This document shows, in pieces, positions 34,083 through 41,219 of a DNA stretch of 64,000 bases. The position numbers and the translations under genes were made by a program. Source of the DNA: an uncultured Lachnospiraceae bacterium (GTDB taxonomy: Bacteria > Bacillota > Clostridia > Lachnospirales > Lachnospiraceae); assembly GCA_910577955.1 (NCBI GenBank), contig CAJTNC010000015.1, positions 12,645-76,644 on the forward strand, written 5' to 3'. Position 1 is the first letter of the stretch; each line of letters starts with the position of its first letter. Below the pieces are notes generated by a model, which saw only the letters and a list, made by a program, of their open reading frames with translations, made no database searches and had not been told where the DNA came from.

Positions 34083-34544
34083 CTAACCGTTGTCCCTCTC
34101 CCAGGGCATCACGTCTTCCGGTTCCCGCAGATATTCCAGAATGTCCCCCACTCCCTCGTTCGCTGTGGAATTGACAAAGAATATCTTTTTACAGCCCGTG
34201 AGTTTCAGCCATCTCTCCGCCTGTAAGACATCGGCATCCTCCCTGTCGATCTTTGTGACGATGCCGATCACGTCCCGATTCACCATGCAGGTGATATTGG
34301 GCGGATACAGGGAATAAGGTTCGTTGGCCGCAAGTAAAAGTCCCACCACGTCCGCCTCATAGGAGTAGAGCGCCAGCGCCCTGCCGAGTTTTGCAGTCTG
34401 CGCGTATTCTCCCGGCGTATCGATGATCACGTCAAAATAATTGACATACTGGGTTTTTTTGTATGTGATCGTCTCTCCCTTCAGCGCCTGCGTCAACGTC
34501 GTTTTTCCCGCTTCGCTGCGGCCTATCAGAATCAACTTTTTCAT
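34083..34544 (-). CDS. pduV: PduV/EutP-type small GTPase-like protein, 153 aa
   Basis: P-loop NTPase of the EutP/PduV group. Walker A is LIGRSEAGKTTL (residues 6-17), DTPGEY is the switch II/G3 motif and IVTKIDRED serves as the G4 guanine-specificity motif (TKID). PduV is reported to associate with the outer surface of Pdu compartments through its N-terminus, where PduU also binds. Fittingly the gene overlaps the PduU/EutS-type gene by 4 bases (ATGA). Exact function is unknown. Confidence 0.88.
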   Translation of the reverse strand: MKKLILIGRSEAGKTTLTQALKGETITYKKTQYVNYFDVIIDTPGEYAQTAKLGRALALYSYEADVVGLLLAANEPYSLYPPNITCMVNRDVIGIVTKIDREDADVLQAERWLKLTGCKKIFFVNSTANEGVGDILEYLREPEDVMPWERDNG

Positions 34545-34894
34545 GTTCTCGTTATGCCGCAGACCGTGTAGCCTAACGTCCCCTCCACATAAAGAAGAAT
34601 TGCCTCGATTGCCGCCTCCACCTGAGACACGGTGCCCGTCACGATCACCGATCCCGAAAACCGGTCCACAAAACCGAGTTCTGCGCCGGAAGATTTCATG
34701 GCGATATCCGCCATAATGATCGCTGTCTCTGCCGGGGAAACCGTCAGCACGCCGATGGCCGATCTGGAATATTCCGCAGCCGGGTTAAGCCCCAGCTTTT
34801 CGTAAAGTACGCTGTCCGGATTAGCGATGATATGGGCCAGCGTGATCTGCCTTCCGGGAACAAGTTCCTGTATGATTCTCTGTTTTTCCTCCAT
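34541..34894 (-). CDS. pduU: PduU/EutS-type permuted BMC-H shell protein, 117 aa
   Basis: Circularly permuted hexameric shell protein. N-terminal EEKQRIIQELVPGRQITLAH forms the beta-barrel strand region typical of EutS/PduU, then AIGVLTVSPAETAIIMADIA and FSGSVIVTGTVSQVEAAIEA. The start at 34894 is chosen from homologous N-termini (MEEEKQRII-like) and an AAAGG site; an in-frame ATG at 34945 would add 17 unconserved residues with no ribosome binding site. It is the first gene of the microcompartment operon, with a 5' leader of about 90 bases from the mapped promoter boxes. Confidence 0.9.
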   Translation of the reverse strand: MEEKQRIIQELVPGRQITLAHIIANPDSVLYEKLGLNPAAEYSRSAIGVLTVSPAETAIIMADIAMKSSGAELGFVDRFSGSVIVTGTVSQVEAAIEAILLYVEGTLGYTVCGITRT

Positions 34895-34989
34895 AATCTG
34901 CCAATCCTTTCTACCTGAATCTAAACTTCCAATTTCGCGTTTCATTCCGCAAAATCGTCCCGTAAAGCCAGTCCTGCTTTCATATCATT

Positions 34990-35018
34990 ATTATAGAGCA
35001 CTCCGCCTCCAAAGTCAA
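34990..35018 (-). promoter_or_regulatory. Consensus sigma-A promoter of the microcompartment operon
   Basis: On the minus strand TTGACT (35018-35013) and TATAAT (34995-34990) are separated by exactly 17 bases, about 95 bases upstream of the PduU start codon. Such a near-perfect promoter implies control by repression rather than activation, which suits the DeoR protein encoded within the operon. Confidence 0.8.
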
Positions 35019-35101
35019 CATAAAACAACATGGTTTTCTTCCGTTTTTGTTTGTTTTTTGCTTATAACTTTAAAAATATATTTGTTTAACTCTATAAAAA
35101 A

Positions 35102-35151
35102 TTGTTTTTTGTTGTTTTCTTGTTGTTTTCCTATGGTTTTTATGAGATAAT
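35102..35151 (+). promoter_or_regulatory. Phased TTGTTTT repeats (candidate DeoR operators) and PHP-gene promoter
   Basis: TTGTTTT occurs at 35102, 35112 and 35123, i.e. spaced 10 and 11 bases, about one helical turn; another copy is at 35051, between this cluster and the microcompartment promoter. The copy at 35123 also serves as a possible -35 box (TTGTTT) with GATAAT at 35146-35151, 17 bases apart, 41 bases before the PHP-gene ATG. T-rich direct repeats in helical phase are a usual form of DeoR-family operator, so one regulator may act on both divergent units. That assignment is inference. Confidence 0.5.
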
Positions 35152-35191
35152 AAATCAACTTATGCCACACCAACACACAGGAGCTCAGAAT

Positions 35192-35917
35192 ATGTACAAT
35201 ATTCCCATTTTGCTTGATATACACACACACTGCCTGTCCAGCGGGCACGCCACCCACGATACGATCACCGATATGGCCCGCGCCGCATCGGGCAGATCCC
35301 TTCAGATCCTCGGTATCTCAGACCACGGTCCCGCCACGCCCGGAGCTGCCGGCAGTTCCTACTTTCGCAATCTGCTGCTGGCAGACCGTAAAAAATTCGG
35401 CTTACAGCTTCTCTACGGTGCGGAGTTGAACATCCTGAACGAGGAGGGCGATGTGGATCTGGAAGACTCCCTGATCGAGTCTTTAGACTATGCTTTTATC
35501 AGCATGCATCATCCTGTGTTCTCCTGTGGGACAGTTTACTCCAACACTTCCGCGTATATCAACGCCATGCACCACCCCGGCGTTCGTTTTTTAGGTCATC
35601 CCGACGACGGCCGTTTTCCGGTGGACTATGGACGTCTGCTCGCCGCCGCCAAGGAAAACCATGTTTATCCCGAGATAAATAACGCTTCTTTGATGCCCGA
35701 CGCTTACCGCCAAGACGGCCTGCGCCACTCTATACAGATACTCTGCTTGTGCAAAAAGCTCCGCCTGCCCGTTCTTCTCTCCAGCGACAGCCACGGAAAA
35801 GATCACATCGGCGATATGCAGTATATTTTTCCTCTGCTCGAGCAGTGTGATTTCCCGTCCGACCTGATCATCAACCGCGATCCGGCATTGCTTCGTCAGA
35901 TTTTAAAACTCTCCTGA
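35192..35917 (+). CDS. PHP-domain phosphatase (YcdX/histidinol-phosphatase-like), 241 aa
   Basis: Metal-dependent phosphoesterase of the PHP superfamily. The metal ligands are in order: LDIHTHCLSSGHA (H-x-H), ISDHGPA (Asp-His), LYGAELN (Glu), MHHP (two His), LGHPDDGRF and a final SSDSHG. This layout is that of YcdX-type tri-metal phosphatases. The ATG at 35192 has GGAG 8 bases upstream. The gene diverges from the microcompartment operon and ends immediately against the stop codon of the small protein at 35918. It may clear a phosphorylated intermediate of the fucose pathway, but the substrate is unknown. Confidence 0.86.
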   Translation: MYNIPILLDIHTHCLSSGHATHDTITDMARAASGRSLQILGISDHGPATPGAAGSSYFRNLLLADRKKFGLQLLYGAELNILNEEGDVDLEDSLIESLDYAFISMHHPVFSCGTVYSNTSAYINAMHHPGVRFLGHPDDGRFPVDYGRLLAAAKENHVYPEINNASLMPDAYRQDGLRHSIQILCLCKKLRLPVLLSSDSHGKDHIGDMQYIFPLLEQCDFPSDLIINRDPALLRQILKLS

Positions 35918-36196
35918 TTAAAAATAGTACACCGGCATCGCGTCGCCCACCCCAAACAACTCGTTTGGTTCGGCGTCACGCCCCAACATCCCATCGCTTG
36001 TCTGATACACGATCTTTTCCATCACTTCCTCTGTGGGAGCCGCGATCGTCTCAGCCGCTTTCACAGCTTTCGGTTTCGTCGTCTTTACCGTTTTCTTTGC
36101 AGGCGTCTCCTTTGCCGTCTGAGCCTTCTTCGCGGTTGTCTGGGATGTTCCCGCCGTTTTTGCCGCTCTCTCCATACTGCCTTTTCCTACTGCCAT
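35918..36196 (-). CDS. Small basic/acidic bipartite protein, candidate McdB-like partner of ParA, 92 aa
   Basis: I do not recognise a family. The first 54 residues are Lys/Ala/Thr-rich and low-complexity (11 Lys and 1 Arg against 3 acidic residues; fragments TTAKKAQTAKETPAKK and KTTKPKAVKAAE), predicted disordered. The last 38 residues are acidic and end with hydrophobic PVYYF. It starts 3 bases after the ParA stop, with GGGAG inside the ParA 3' end, so the two are coupled. ParA-stimulating adaptors often have a basic disordered N-terminus that activates the ATPase and a cargo-binding other end. This layout fits such an adaptor, with the cargo possibly the shell (inference). There is no signal peptide or transmembrane segment. 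Confidence 0.72.
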   Translation of the reverse strand: MAVGKGSMERAAKTAGTSQTTAKKAQTAKETPAKKTVKTTKPKAVKAAETIAAPTEEVMEKIVYQTSDGMLGRDAEPNELFGVGDAMPVYYF

Positions 36197-36199
36197 TTC

Positions 36200-37009
36200 T
36201 TACTCCCGCCTTTCCTTTTGAACCGTACTTATCACTTCTTTTGCCGCCTCTTTAAATTCCGCCGCACTTCTGGCGGATCTCTTATAAACCGCCACCGGTT
36301 TGGAAGCATCCTGCGCCCACTCGATCGAAGCATCCACATGGATAAAGGAATCAAAAACACGGATCTCCTGATATCCCCCCAGAATCTCTCTGGTCTGCCT
36401 GTAATAATTTTTCCGTTCATCCACCTTTGTGATCAGCACTCCCAAAACCTGCGCCTGCGTCATATCCTGAAGCCCGCCCAGAAAATCGAACATATTAGCC
36501 AATCCGAACAACCCCCAGGGCGACGCCTCCACCGGTACGATGACGTAGTCCGAAGCGCACAAAATATTGATCACCCAAGTCCCCAGAGTGGGGGGCGCAT
36601 CGATCAGAATATAATCATATCCCCCCTTCTCTTTGAGACCCTCCAGACATTTTTTCAAGACAAACTCTCTCTGCATCATCATAAAAAGTTCATACTCGAT
36701 CTGGCTCATCAGAAGAGACGACGGTATCAGATCAAGGTTCTCATAAGGCGTAGCTGCAATATATTCCTGCAGATCCTTTTTATTCCGAATGCCGTGATAG
36801 AGATTTTTCTCTCCCGCCGCCATCTCAAGCACCCTCTCCTCGTCAAAAAATGATAGAGACAGGTTGAGCTGCATATCGCCGTCTATCAAAAGAACTCTCT
36901 TTCCCTCCGCCGCCAATTCATAGCCGAGATTCGCGCAGGAAGTAGATTTCCCGCTTCCTCCTTTGTTGTTCGTAAAACATATTGTCACAGCAGAACGACC
37001 TTTTCCCAT
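36200..37009 (-). CDS. ParA/MinD-family ATPase, candidate microcompartment positioning factor, 269 aa
   Basis: Deviant-Walker ATPase. FTNNKGGSGKSTSCANLGYEL carries the signature lysine (Lys16) and Walker Lys21; LIDGDMQLNLSLSFF is the A' motif and YILIDAPPTLG the Walker B. Start at 37009 (GGAGAGG, 8 bases) is preferred; a GTG at 37039 overlapping the kinase stop is the alternative. It follows the fucose kinase by 26 bases and precedes the small bipartite protein by 3, so it belongs to the fucose operon. No replication initiator, parS-like array or ParB is present, which argues against plasmid partition. ParA-type McdA distributes carboxysomes over the nucleoid; the same job for this compartment is inferred. 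Confidence 0.88.
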   Translation of the reverse strand: MGKGRSAVTICFTNNKGGSGKSTSCANLGYELAAEGKRVLLIDGDMQLNLSLSFFDEERVLEMAAGEKNLYHGIRNKKDLQEYIAATPYENLDLIPSSLLMSQIEYELFMMMQREFVLKKCLEGLKEKGGYDYILIDAPPTLGTWVINILCASDYVIVPVEASPWGLFGLANMFDFLGGLQDMTQAQVLGVLITKVDERKNYYRQTREILGGYQEIRVFDSFIHVDASIEWAQDASKPVAVYKRSARSAAEFKEAAKEVISTVQKERRE

Positions 37010-37035
37010 TGCAGTGTCCTCTCCGTCATCTTTCT

Positions 37036-38439
37036 TCACTGATAAATCTTGATCTCAAAAGATTCCGCCACGCACTGTCTCGCTGCTTTCAGACTCTCGA
37101 AAAGCCCCTCCTCGATCATCTGTGTCAGGATATTACCTAACGCCGTAGCCTCCCCCGGCCCTGCGTGCACCGGAACCTTCGTATATTTTGCAGTCAGTTC
37201 GTTCAGGTATACCGCATTGGAACCGCCGCCGATGATGTGGATTCTGTCATAACTCCTGCCCACCAACTTTTCGATCTCCTGCAGCTTTTGTGCATAACAT
37301 TTTGCAAGGCTGTTGTATACGACGCAGGCCAATTCCGAAAGCGTTTCCGGCACAGCCTGAGATGTTCTTCTGCAGTAATCTTTGATCTCCTCCGCCATAT
37401 CTTCCGGCGACAGGAAACAATCATCCTGACAATCCACGATGGAGTCAATAGTCTCTTTGGACGCCTGATCGCACAGCTCGCCGTAGGACATATCCGGAGC
37501 CAGCTTATTCCGCACAGACTGAATCATCCACAGCCCCATGATATTTGCCAGATAGGTGATCCTTCCCCCGTAGCCGCCTTCGTTGGTAAAGTTGGCCTCC
37601 TTGCTCTTCGCAGAACAATCCGCGTCTTTCCTCTCCACGCCCATGAGAGACCAGGTGCCGGAACTGATATAGCACACATCTTCATCATCGGTGGGAATCG
37701 CCATCACCGCGGATGCCGTGTCATGAGTAGGCGGAAGTACAACCTGACAGTCGTATCCCACCGCCTCTTGCACCTCTTTTGTCAAGGAACCGATCTTTGT
37801 CCCCGGCATGCATATTTTCCGGAATATATTTTTATTGAATCCAAGCTTCTCTATCAATTCAAGATCCCAGTCTCTCGTGGCAGGATCCACAAGCTGTCCC
37901 GTGGTAGCCTCCGAATATTCCTGCACCTTGTTTCCACAGAGTTTATAGTGGAAGTAATCCGGAATCATCAGCATTGCCGCCGCTTTTTCCATATGCTCCG
38001 GATGTTCCTTTTTGACCGCCATCAACTGATAGATCGTATTATAGATCGCTTTCTGGATTCCCGTCCTCGCATACAGATCATCCTCGCTTATGATGCGATA
38101 AACCTCTTCGTCCATACCGTCCGTTCTGTGATCCCTGTATCCCACAGTCTTTCCTACGATGTTGTCCTCTTCATCAAGCAGAACAAAATCCACGCCCCAT
38201 GTGTCGATCCCGACGCTCACCGGTATTTTGTCCGCTTCTTTACATTTTTTCATCCCCTCTATAATTTCGCGGAACAATCTCTCCACATCCCAGCATAGCG
38301 TTCCATCTATATCATCCATACCGTTCCAGAAGCGATACACTTCCTCCAGTACTATTTTTCCATCCTGCACACTTCCTAAAATATGTCTCCCGCTGGAAGC
38401 TCCGATATCAATCGCCAGAAAATACTTTGCCTGTTCCAT
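37036..38439 (-). CDS. fucK: FGGY-family deoxysugar kinase (rhamnulokinase/fuculokinase type), 467 aa
   Basis: ATP-dependent sugar kinase that makes the 1-phosphate for the aldolase. The N-terminal ATP-binding motif is AIDIGASSGRHILG; VGIDTWGVDFVLLDE, AIYNTIYQL and LPPTHDTASAVMAIP (catalytic Asp) follow, and ISSGTWSLMG and HIIGGGSNA belong to the second actin-like lobe. In sequence it is closer to rhamnulokinase (RhaB) than to enteric FucK. The operon also has fucose isomerase and FucU, so its physiological substrate is probably L-fuculose, with L-rhamnulose possible. It lies 18 bases after fucU. Confidence 0.9.
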   Translation of the reverse strand: MEQAKYFLAIDIGASSGRHILGSVQDGKIVLEEVYRFWNGMDDIDGTLCWDVERLFREIIEGMKKCKEADKIPVSVGIDTWGVDFVLLDEEDNIVGKTVGYRDHRTDGMDEEVYRIISEDDLYARTGIQKAIYNTIYQLMAVKKEHPEHMEKAAAMLMIPDYFHYKLCGNKVQEYSEATTGQLVDPATRDWDLELIEKLGFNKNIFRKICMPGTKIGSLTKEVQEAVGYDCQVVLPPTHDTASAVMAIPTDDEDVCYISSGTWSLMGVERKDADCSAKSKEANFTNEGGYGGRITYLANIMGLWMIQSVRNKLAPDMSYGELCDQASKETIDSIVDCQDDCFLSPEDMAEEIKDYCRRTSQAVPETLSELACVVYNSLAKCYAQKLQEIEKLVGRSYDRIHIIGGGSNAVYLNELTAKYTKVPVHAGPGEATALGNILTQMIEEGLFESLKAARQCVAESFEIKIYQ

Positions 38440-38457
38440 TCCCCTGCTCCTTCCCTC

Positions 38458-38898
38458 TTAATCCGTCACAACGCCTTTTTGCAGCATAACATTAGCATAG
38501 AGCGCCGATTCGCCGGTGGCTATGATCGCATAAGCAGTCTTTGCCTCATCATAAAATGCAAACCGCTCGATATTGCCCACAGCATCACTGCCGCGTTTAT
38601 CGTATTTCCCGACGATCTCCTTGTATGTATCCCAGATCGGGGTCTCCACATCATCTCCGGGCACCACTTCCATCAGGCTTACAGGCCGCTCTACATAAGT
38701 GTCAAGCGGGAACACCTGCAGGATCGCATCTAAAAGCTCCGGCACACCGTGCCCGTCGCAGCGGATCACGATCGCATTTTTCCCCATAGACTCCGCCGGA
38801 AAATTGCCGTCAGAAATCACCAGTCTGTCACTGTGTCCCATCTCTGCCAGAATTTTTAACAGCTCCGGAGAAAGTATTTTCGGAATACCCTTTAACAT
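38458..38898 (-). CDS. fucU: L-fucose mutarotase FucU (RbsD/FucU family), 146 aa
   Basis: Interconverts alpha and beta anomers of L-fucose so that imported sugar is ready for the isomerase. The motifs are MLKGIPKILSPELLKILAEM, GHSDRLVISDGNFPA (catalytic His22 and Asp), IVIRCDGHGVPELLDAIL and the C-terminal IIATGESALYANVMLQKG. The RCDG and TGE..LYAN elements separate FucU from RbsD. It lies behind a stem-loop that follows the binding-protein gene. Confidence 0.93.
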   Translation of the reverse strand: MLKGIPKILSPELLKILAEMGHSDRLVISDGNFPAESMGKNAIVIRCDGHGVPELLDAILQVFPLDTYVERPVSLMEVVPGDDVETPIWDTYKEIVGKYDKRGSDAVGNIERFAFYDEAKTAYAIIATGESALYANVMLQKGVVTD

Positions 38899-38924
38899 AA
38901 ATATCTACCTCCTATTTGAAAGAA

Positions 38925-38946
38925 GGACACACCACAGGGTGTGTCC
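38925..38946 (-). terminator. Intercistronic hairpin between binding-protein gene and fucU
   Basis: Perfect 9-base stem GGACACACC / GGTGTGTCC with loop ACAG (plus-strand reading), located 24 bases after the binding-protein stop. In the minus-strand transcript it is followed by TTCTTTC, a weak U tract. It probably acts as a partial terminator or mRNA stabiliser, giving an excess of the lipoprotein over the downstream enzymes. Confidence 0.7.
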
Positions 38947-38970
38947 TCCCGATTTAGTTATTGCTATTTC

Positions 38971-40116
38971 TTATTTGCCGTACAGGTTATCCCAGATTGC
39001 AGGATCATCAATATTGTCGGCTGTGTACCACTGGCAGCCTGTATCTGTATCAGACACGGATTTACCCTGTGCTGCATCGTACAGAGTCTGAACCAGAATT
39101 TCGCCCATTGCTACAGGAGCCTGTGTAATGGAACCAAGCAGAACGCCGTCTCTTACAGCCTGAATCTGAGCTGCACCGGAGTCAAAGCCTGCTGCTACAA
39201 CTGTGTCGCCGATCTCGCTGTGGTTTTCAGCTGCGGTAACAATAGCGTTTGCAGAATGCTCATTGGAGCCGTATAATGCGATGATGCCTTTCTCGCCTAA
39301 CAGGGAGTTAACATCTGCAACGGACATAGCGGAGTCAACCTGCTGAGGAACGCGAACGTCGATAACCACATTTGCGCCGTCGGTCTTCTCGCATTTGGAA
39401 TCGTTGATGTATCTCTCGTTGCCGACAACAGTTGCCGTATGGCCATCTGCTACTGCCAACTCAGCAAACTTGTCGATGAAACCAAGACCTCTGTTTACAA
39501 CGGACTCGGAAACGGAATCCTGTGCAACAACGCCAACGCGTACTGTGCCGTCGATTTTGTCTTTCACAGCTTCATAAACTTTCTCTGCTGCCATAGCGCC
39601 TGCCGCATAGTTGTCTGTGGAGCAGTTAGCAAGAACGGATCCTTCCGGAGCTCCCGGAACACCGGAGTCAAAACCGACTACAGGAATACCCTTATCCAGA
39701 CATGTCTGTAACTGTGCCATCAGTGTATCTGTGCTGAGGGCCGCCAGACCGATTGCCGTAGGATTGGAGTTCAGAGCGTTCTCCACCTGCTGTACCTGCT
39801 GGTCATAGTTGGACTCACTGTCCGGACCTACAAAGTTAACGGATACGCCAAGCTCTGCTGCCTTGCTCTCCACACCCTGCTTTACTGCCTGCCAGTACTC
39901 ATGCTGCAGACCTTTGGATACGATCTCAAAAGACATCTGACCTGCGTCTGCTGCAGGTTCCTCTGCTGCGGGTTCTTCCGCTGCCGGTTCCTCTGCTGCG
40001 GGTTCTTCCGCTGCCGGTGCATTTGTCTCTTCTGTGCTGCCGTTGTTTCCACAACCTGCCAACAGAGTTGCTGCCATTGCTGCTGTGAGCAATACTGCTA
40101 ATACTTTCTTTTTCAT
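38971..40116 (-). CDS. Sugar ABC transporter substrate-binding lipoprotein (RbsB type), 381 aa
   Basis: Extracellular sugar-binding protein, probably for L-fucose. The lipoprotein signal is MKKKVLAVLLTAAMAATLLAGC, with the lipobox LLAGC and acylated Cys22. A linker of tandem Ala-Ala-Glu-Glu-Pro repeats (residues about 35-56) spaces the domain from the membrane. The periplasmic-binding-protein type I fold follows: VNFVGPDSESNYDQQVQQVENAL, AALSTDTLM, VGFDSGVPG and GFDSGAAQ. The start at 40116 has AGGAGG 8 bases upstream. Its order after two permeases and a double ATPase is that of Rbs-like importers. Confidence 0.91.
   Translation of the reverse strand: MKKKVLAVLLTAAMAATLLAGCGNNGSTEETNAPAAEEPAAEEPAAEEPAAEEPAADAGQMSFEIVSKGLQHEYWQAVKQGVESKAAELGVSVNFVGPDSESNYDQQVQQVENALNSNPTAIGLAALSTDTLMAQLQTCLDKGIPVVGFDSGVPGAPEGSVLANCSTDNYAAGAMAAEKVYEAVKDKIDGTVRVGVVAQDSVSESVVNRGLGFIDKFAELAVADGHTATVVGNERYINDSKCEKTDGANVVIDVRVPQQVDSAMSVADVNSLLGEKGIIALYGSNEHSANAIVTAAENHSEIGDTVVAAGFDSGAAQIQAVRDGVLLGSITQAPVAMGEILVQTLYDAAQGKSVSDTDTGCQWYTADNIDDPAIWDNLYGK
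39949..40016. repeat. Tandem 15/30-base repeat coding for the AAEEP linker
   Basis: Imperfect 15-base units encoding Ala-Ala-Glu-Glu-Pro repeat at least four times within the binding-protein gene; alternate units are nearly identical, giving a 30-base super-repeat. It would be prone to length change by slippage without breaking the frame. Confidence 0.85.
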
Positions 40117-40205
40117 AAAAGAAGCCTCCTTTTTAAAAAATTTAATAGTTTCTATTGTAAATCGCTTTTGCGATGTACAAACATAATAACAATAAATTAC
40201 CAAAG

Positions 40206-41207
40206 TTATGCCAACCGTTTGTTCTTTAATACGTCAATATATACAGCAATGATAAGTACCAGCCCGATAATAACCTGCTGCCAGTTAGCCTGTAAACCGA
40301 CCATGGGAAGTCCCAGCTGCAGCACCGACATCAAGAATACGCCGATGATCGTTCCGGATATGGTTCCCATACCGCCGCTCATGGATGTTCCGCCGATGAT
40401 CGCGCCGCCGATCGCATTTAACTCAATACCGCCGCCGCCGCCCGGTATCATGGACTGGAATGCGGAACTGTAAGCCAAAGCTGCAAGCCCGGTGAAAACA
40501 CCGGAGATCATATAAGCCAGCGTCTGGTATTTCGCCACATTGACACCGGAAAGCCTTGTGGCTTCCTTGTTGCTGCCGATGGCGATGATATAACGTCCCG
40601 GCCTGCTCTTATTCAGGAAAATGCTCATCACAACAGCCAGGATCAGAACCCACAAAAGTCCTATAGGAACCTTTGTCCCTCCCACATCCATCTTGAAAAT
40701 CAGACGTGTCCAACCATTGGGAGCCTTCGCAGACGGCCAGGTAATACTGGAATTTCCGGTAATGATCGCACCCATTCCCCGGACGATCATCATCGTACAC
40801 AGTGTAGCCAGAAACGGCGCATGTCCGCCCTTTGAAACGATCAGTCCGTTGATGGTTCCCACAAGCAGACCACAGAGCACCGTCACCACGATACCCACGA
40901 TGACCGGAGTCTCCTGTTTTGTGATCAGATAACCGCCCACCAGTGCATAACAGAACATCCCTGTACCAATGGAGAGGTCTACGCCTCCCGTAATCAGGCA
41001 GAACGTAACGCCAATACCCAGAAGCGCCAGATAATACGTGCAGTCCAAGACGCTCAAAAGCGTTGAATACTGACGAAAGGCGCTGCTTGCAACGCTGAAA
41101 ACTACCACCAGCAGGATCAGCACGAGCACAACTACTATCTTTTGCAAACCTACTGCTTTTACAAGCGGATTGTTTGTAAAAGCATTTCCTTTTTTCTTCT
41201 CTGACAT
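40206..41207 (-). CDS. Sugar ABC transporter permease (RbsC type), 333 aa
   Basis: Membrane permease with eight to ten helices of the BPD_transp_2 family. Hallmarks are LLGIGVTFCLITGGVDLSIG near residue 70, LCGLLVGTINGLIVSKGGHAPFLATL, the loop AIGSNKEATRLSGVNVAKYQ and the C-terminal GGAIIGGTSMSGGMGTISG. It is similar in layout to the second permease at 42735-43751, so the importer is a heterodimer of permeases rather than the usual RbsC homodimer. It starts 12 bases after the ATPase gene. Confidence 0.92.
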   Translation of the reverse strand: MSEKKKGNAFTNNPLVKAVGLQKIVVVLVLILLVVVFSVASSAFRQYSTLLSVLDCTYYLALLGIGVTFCLITGGVDLSIGTGMFCYALVGGYLITKQETPVIVGIVVTVLCGLLVGTINGLIVSKGGHAPFLATLCTMMIVRGMGAIITGNSSITWPSAKAPNGWTRLIFKMDVGGTKVPIGLLWVLILAVVMSIFLNKSRPGRYIIAIGSNKEATRLSGVNVAKYQTLAYMISGVFTGLAALAYSSAFQSMIPGGGGGIELNAIGGAIIGGTSMSGGMGTISGTIIGVFLMSVLQLGLPMVGLQANWQQVIIGLVLIIAVYIDVLKNKRLA

Positions 41208-41219
41208 AGTCCTCTCCTC

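Noticed and set aside
24935..34894. Possible cobalamin riboswitch or B12 genes in the propanediol locus
   Set aside because: The dehydratase is a glycyl-radical enzyme and no adenosyltransferase, reactivase or cobalamin-riboswitch-like leader was found; the 5' leader is only about 90 bases.
34895..35191. Catabolite-responsive (cre) site upstream of the compartment operon
   Set aside because: No sequence close enough to the usual cre consensus was found by eye; only T-rich direct repeats stand out.
36200..37009. ParA as a plasmid or integrative-element partition gene
   Set aside because: No ParB, replication initiator, relaxase or centromere-like repeats nearby, and the gene is embedded in a metabolic operon.
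37165..38298. A 377-codon plus-strand frame opposite the sugar kinase gene
   Set aside because: Antisense to a kinase with all FGGY motifs; the translation has shadow-type composition and no recognisable motif.
39949..40016. Short tandem repeats considered as a CRISPR or minisatellite
   Set aside because: They are in-frame codons for an Ala-Glu-Pro linker within a lipoprotein, with no spacers.
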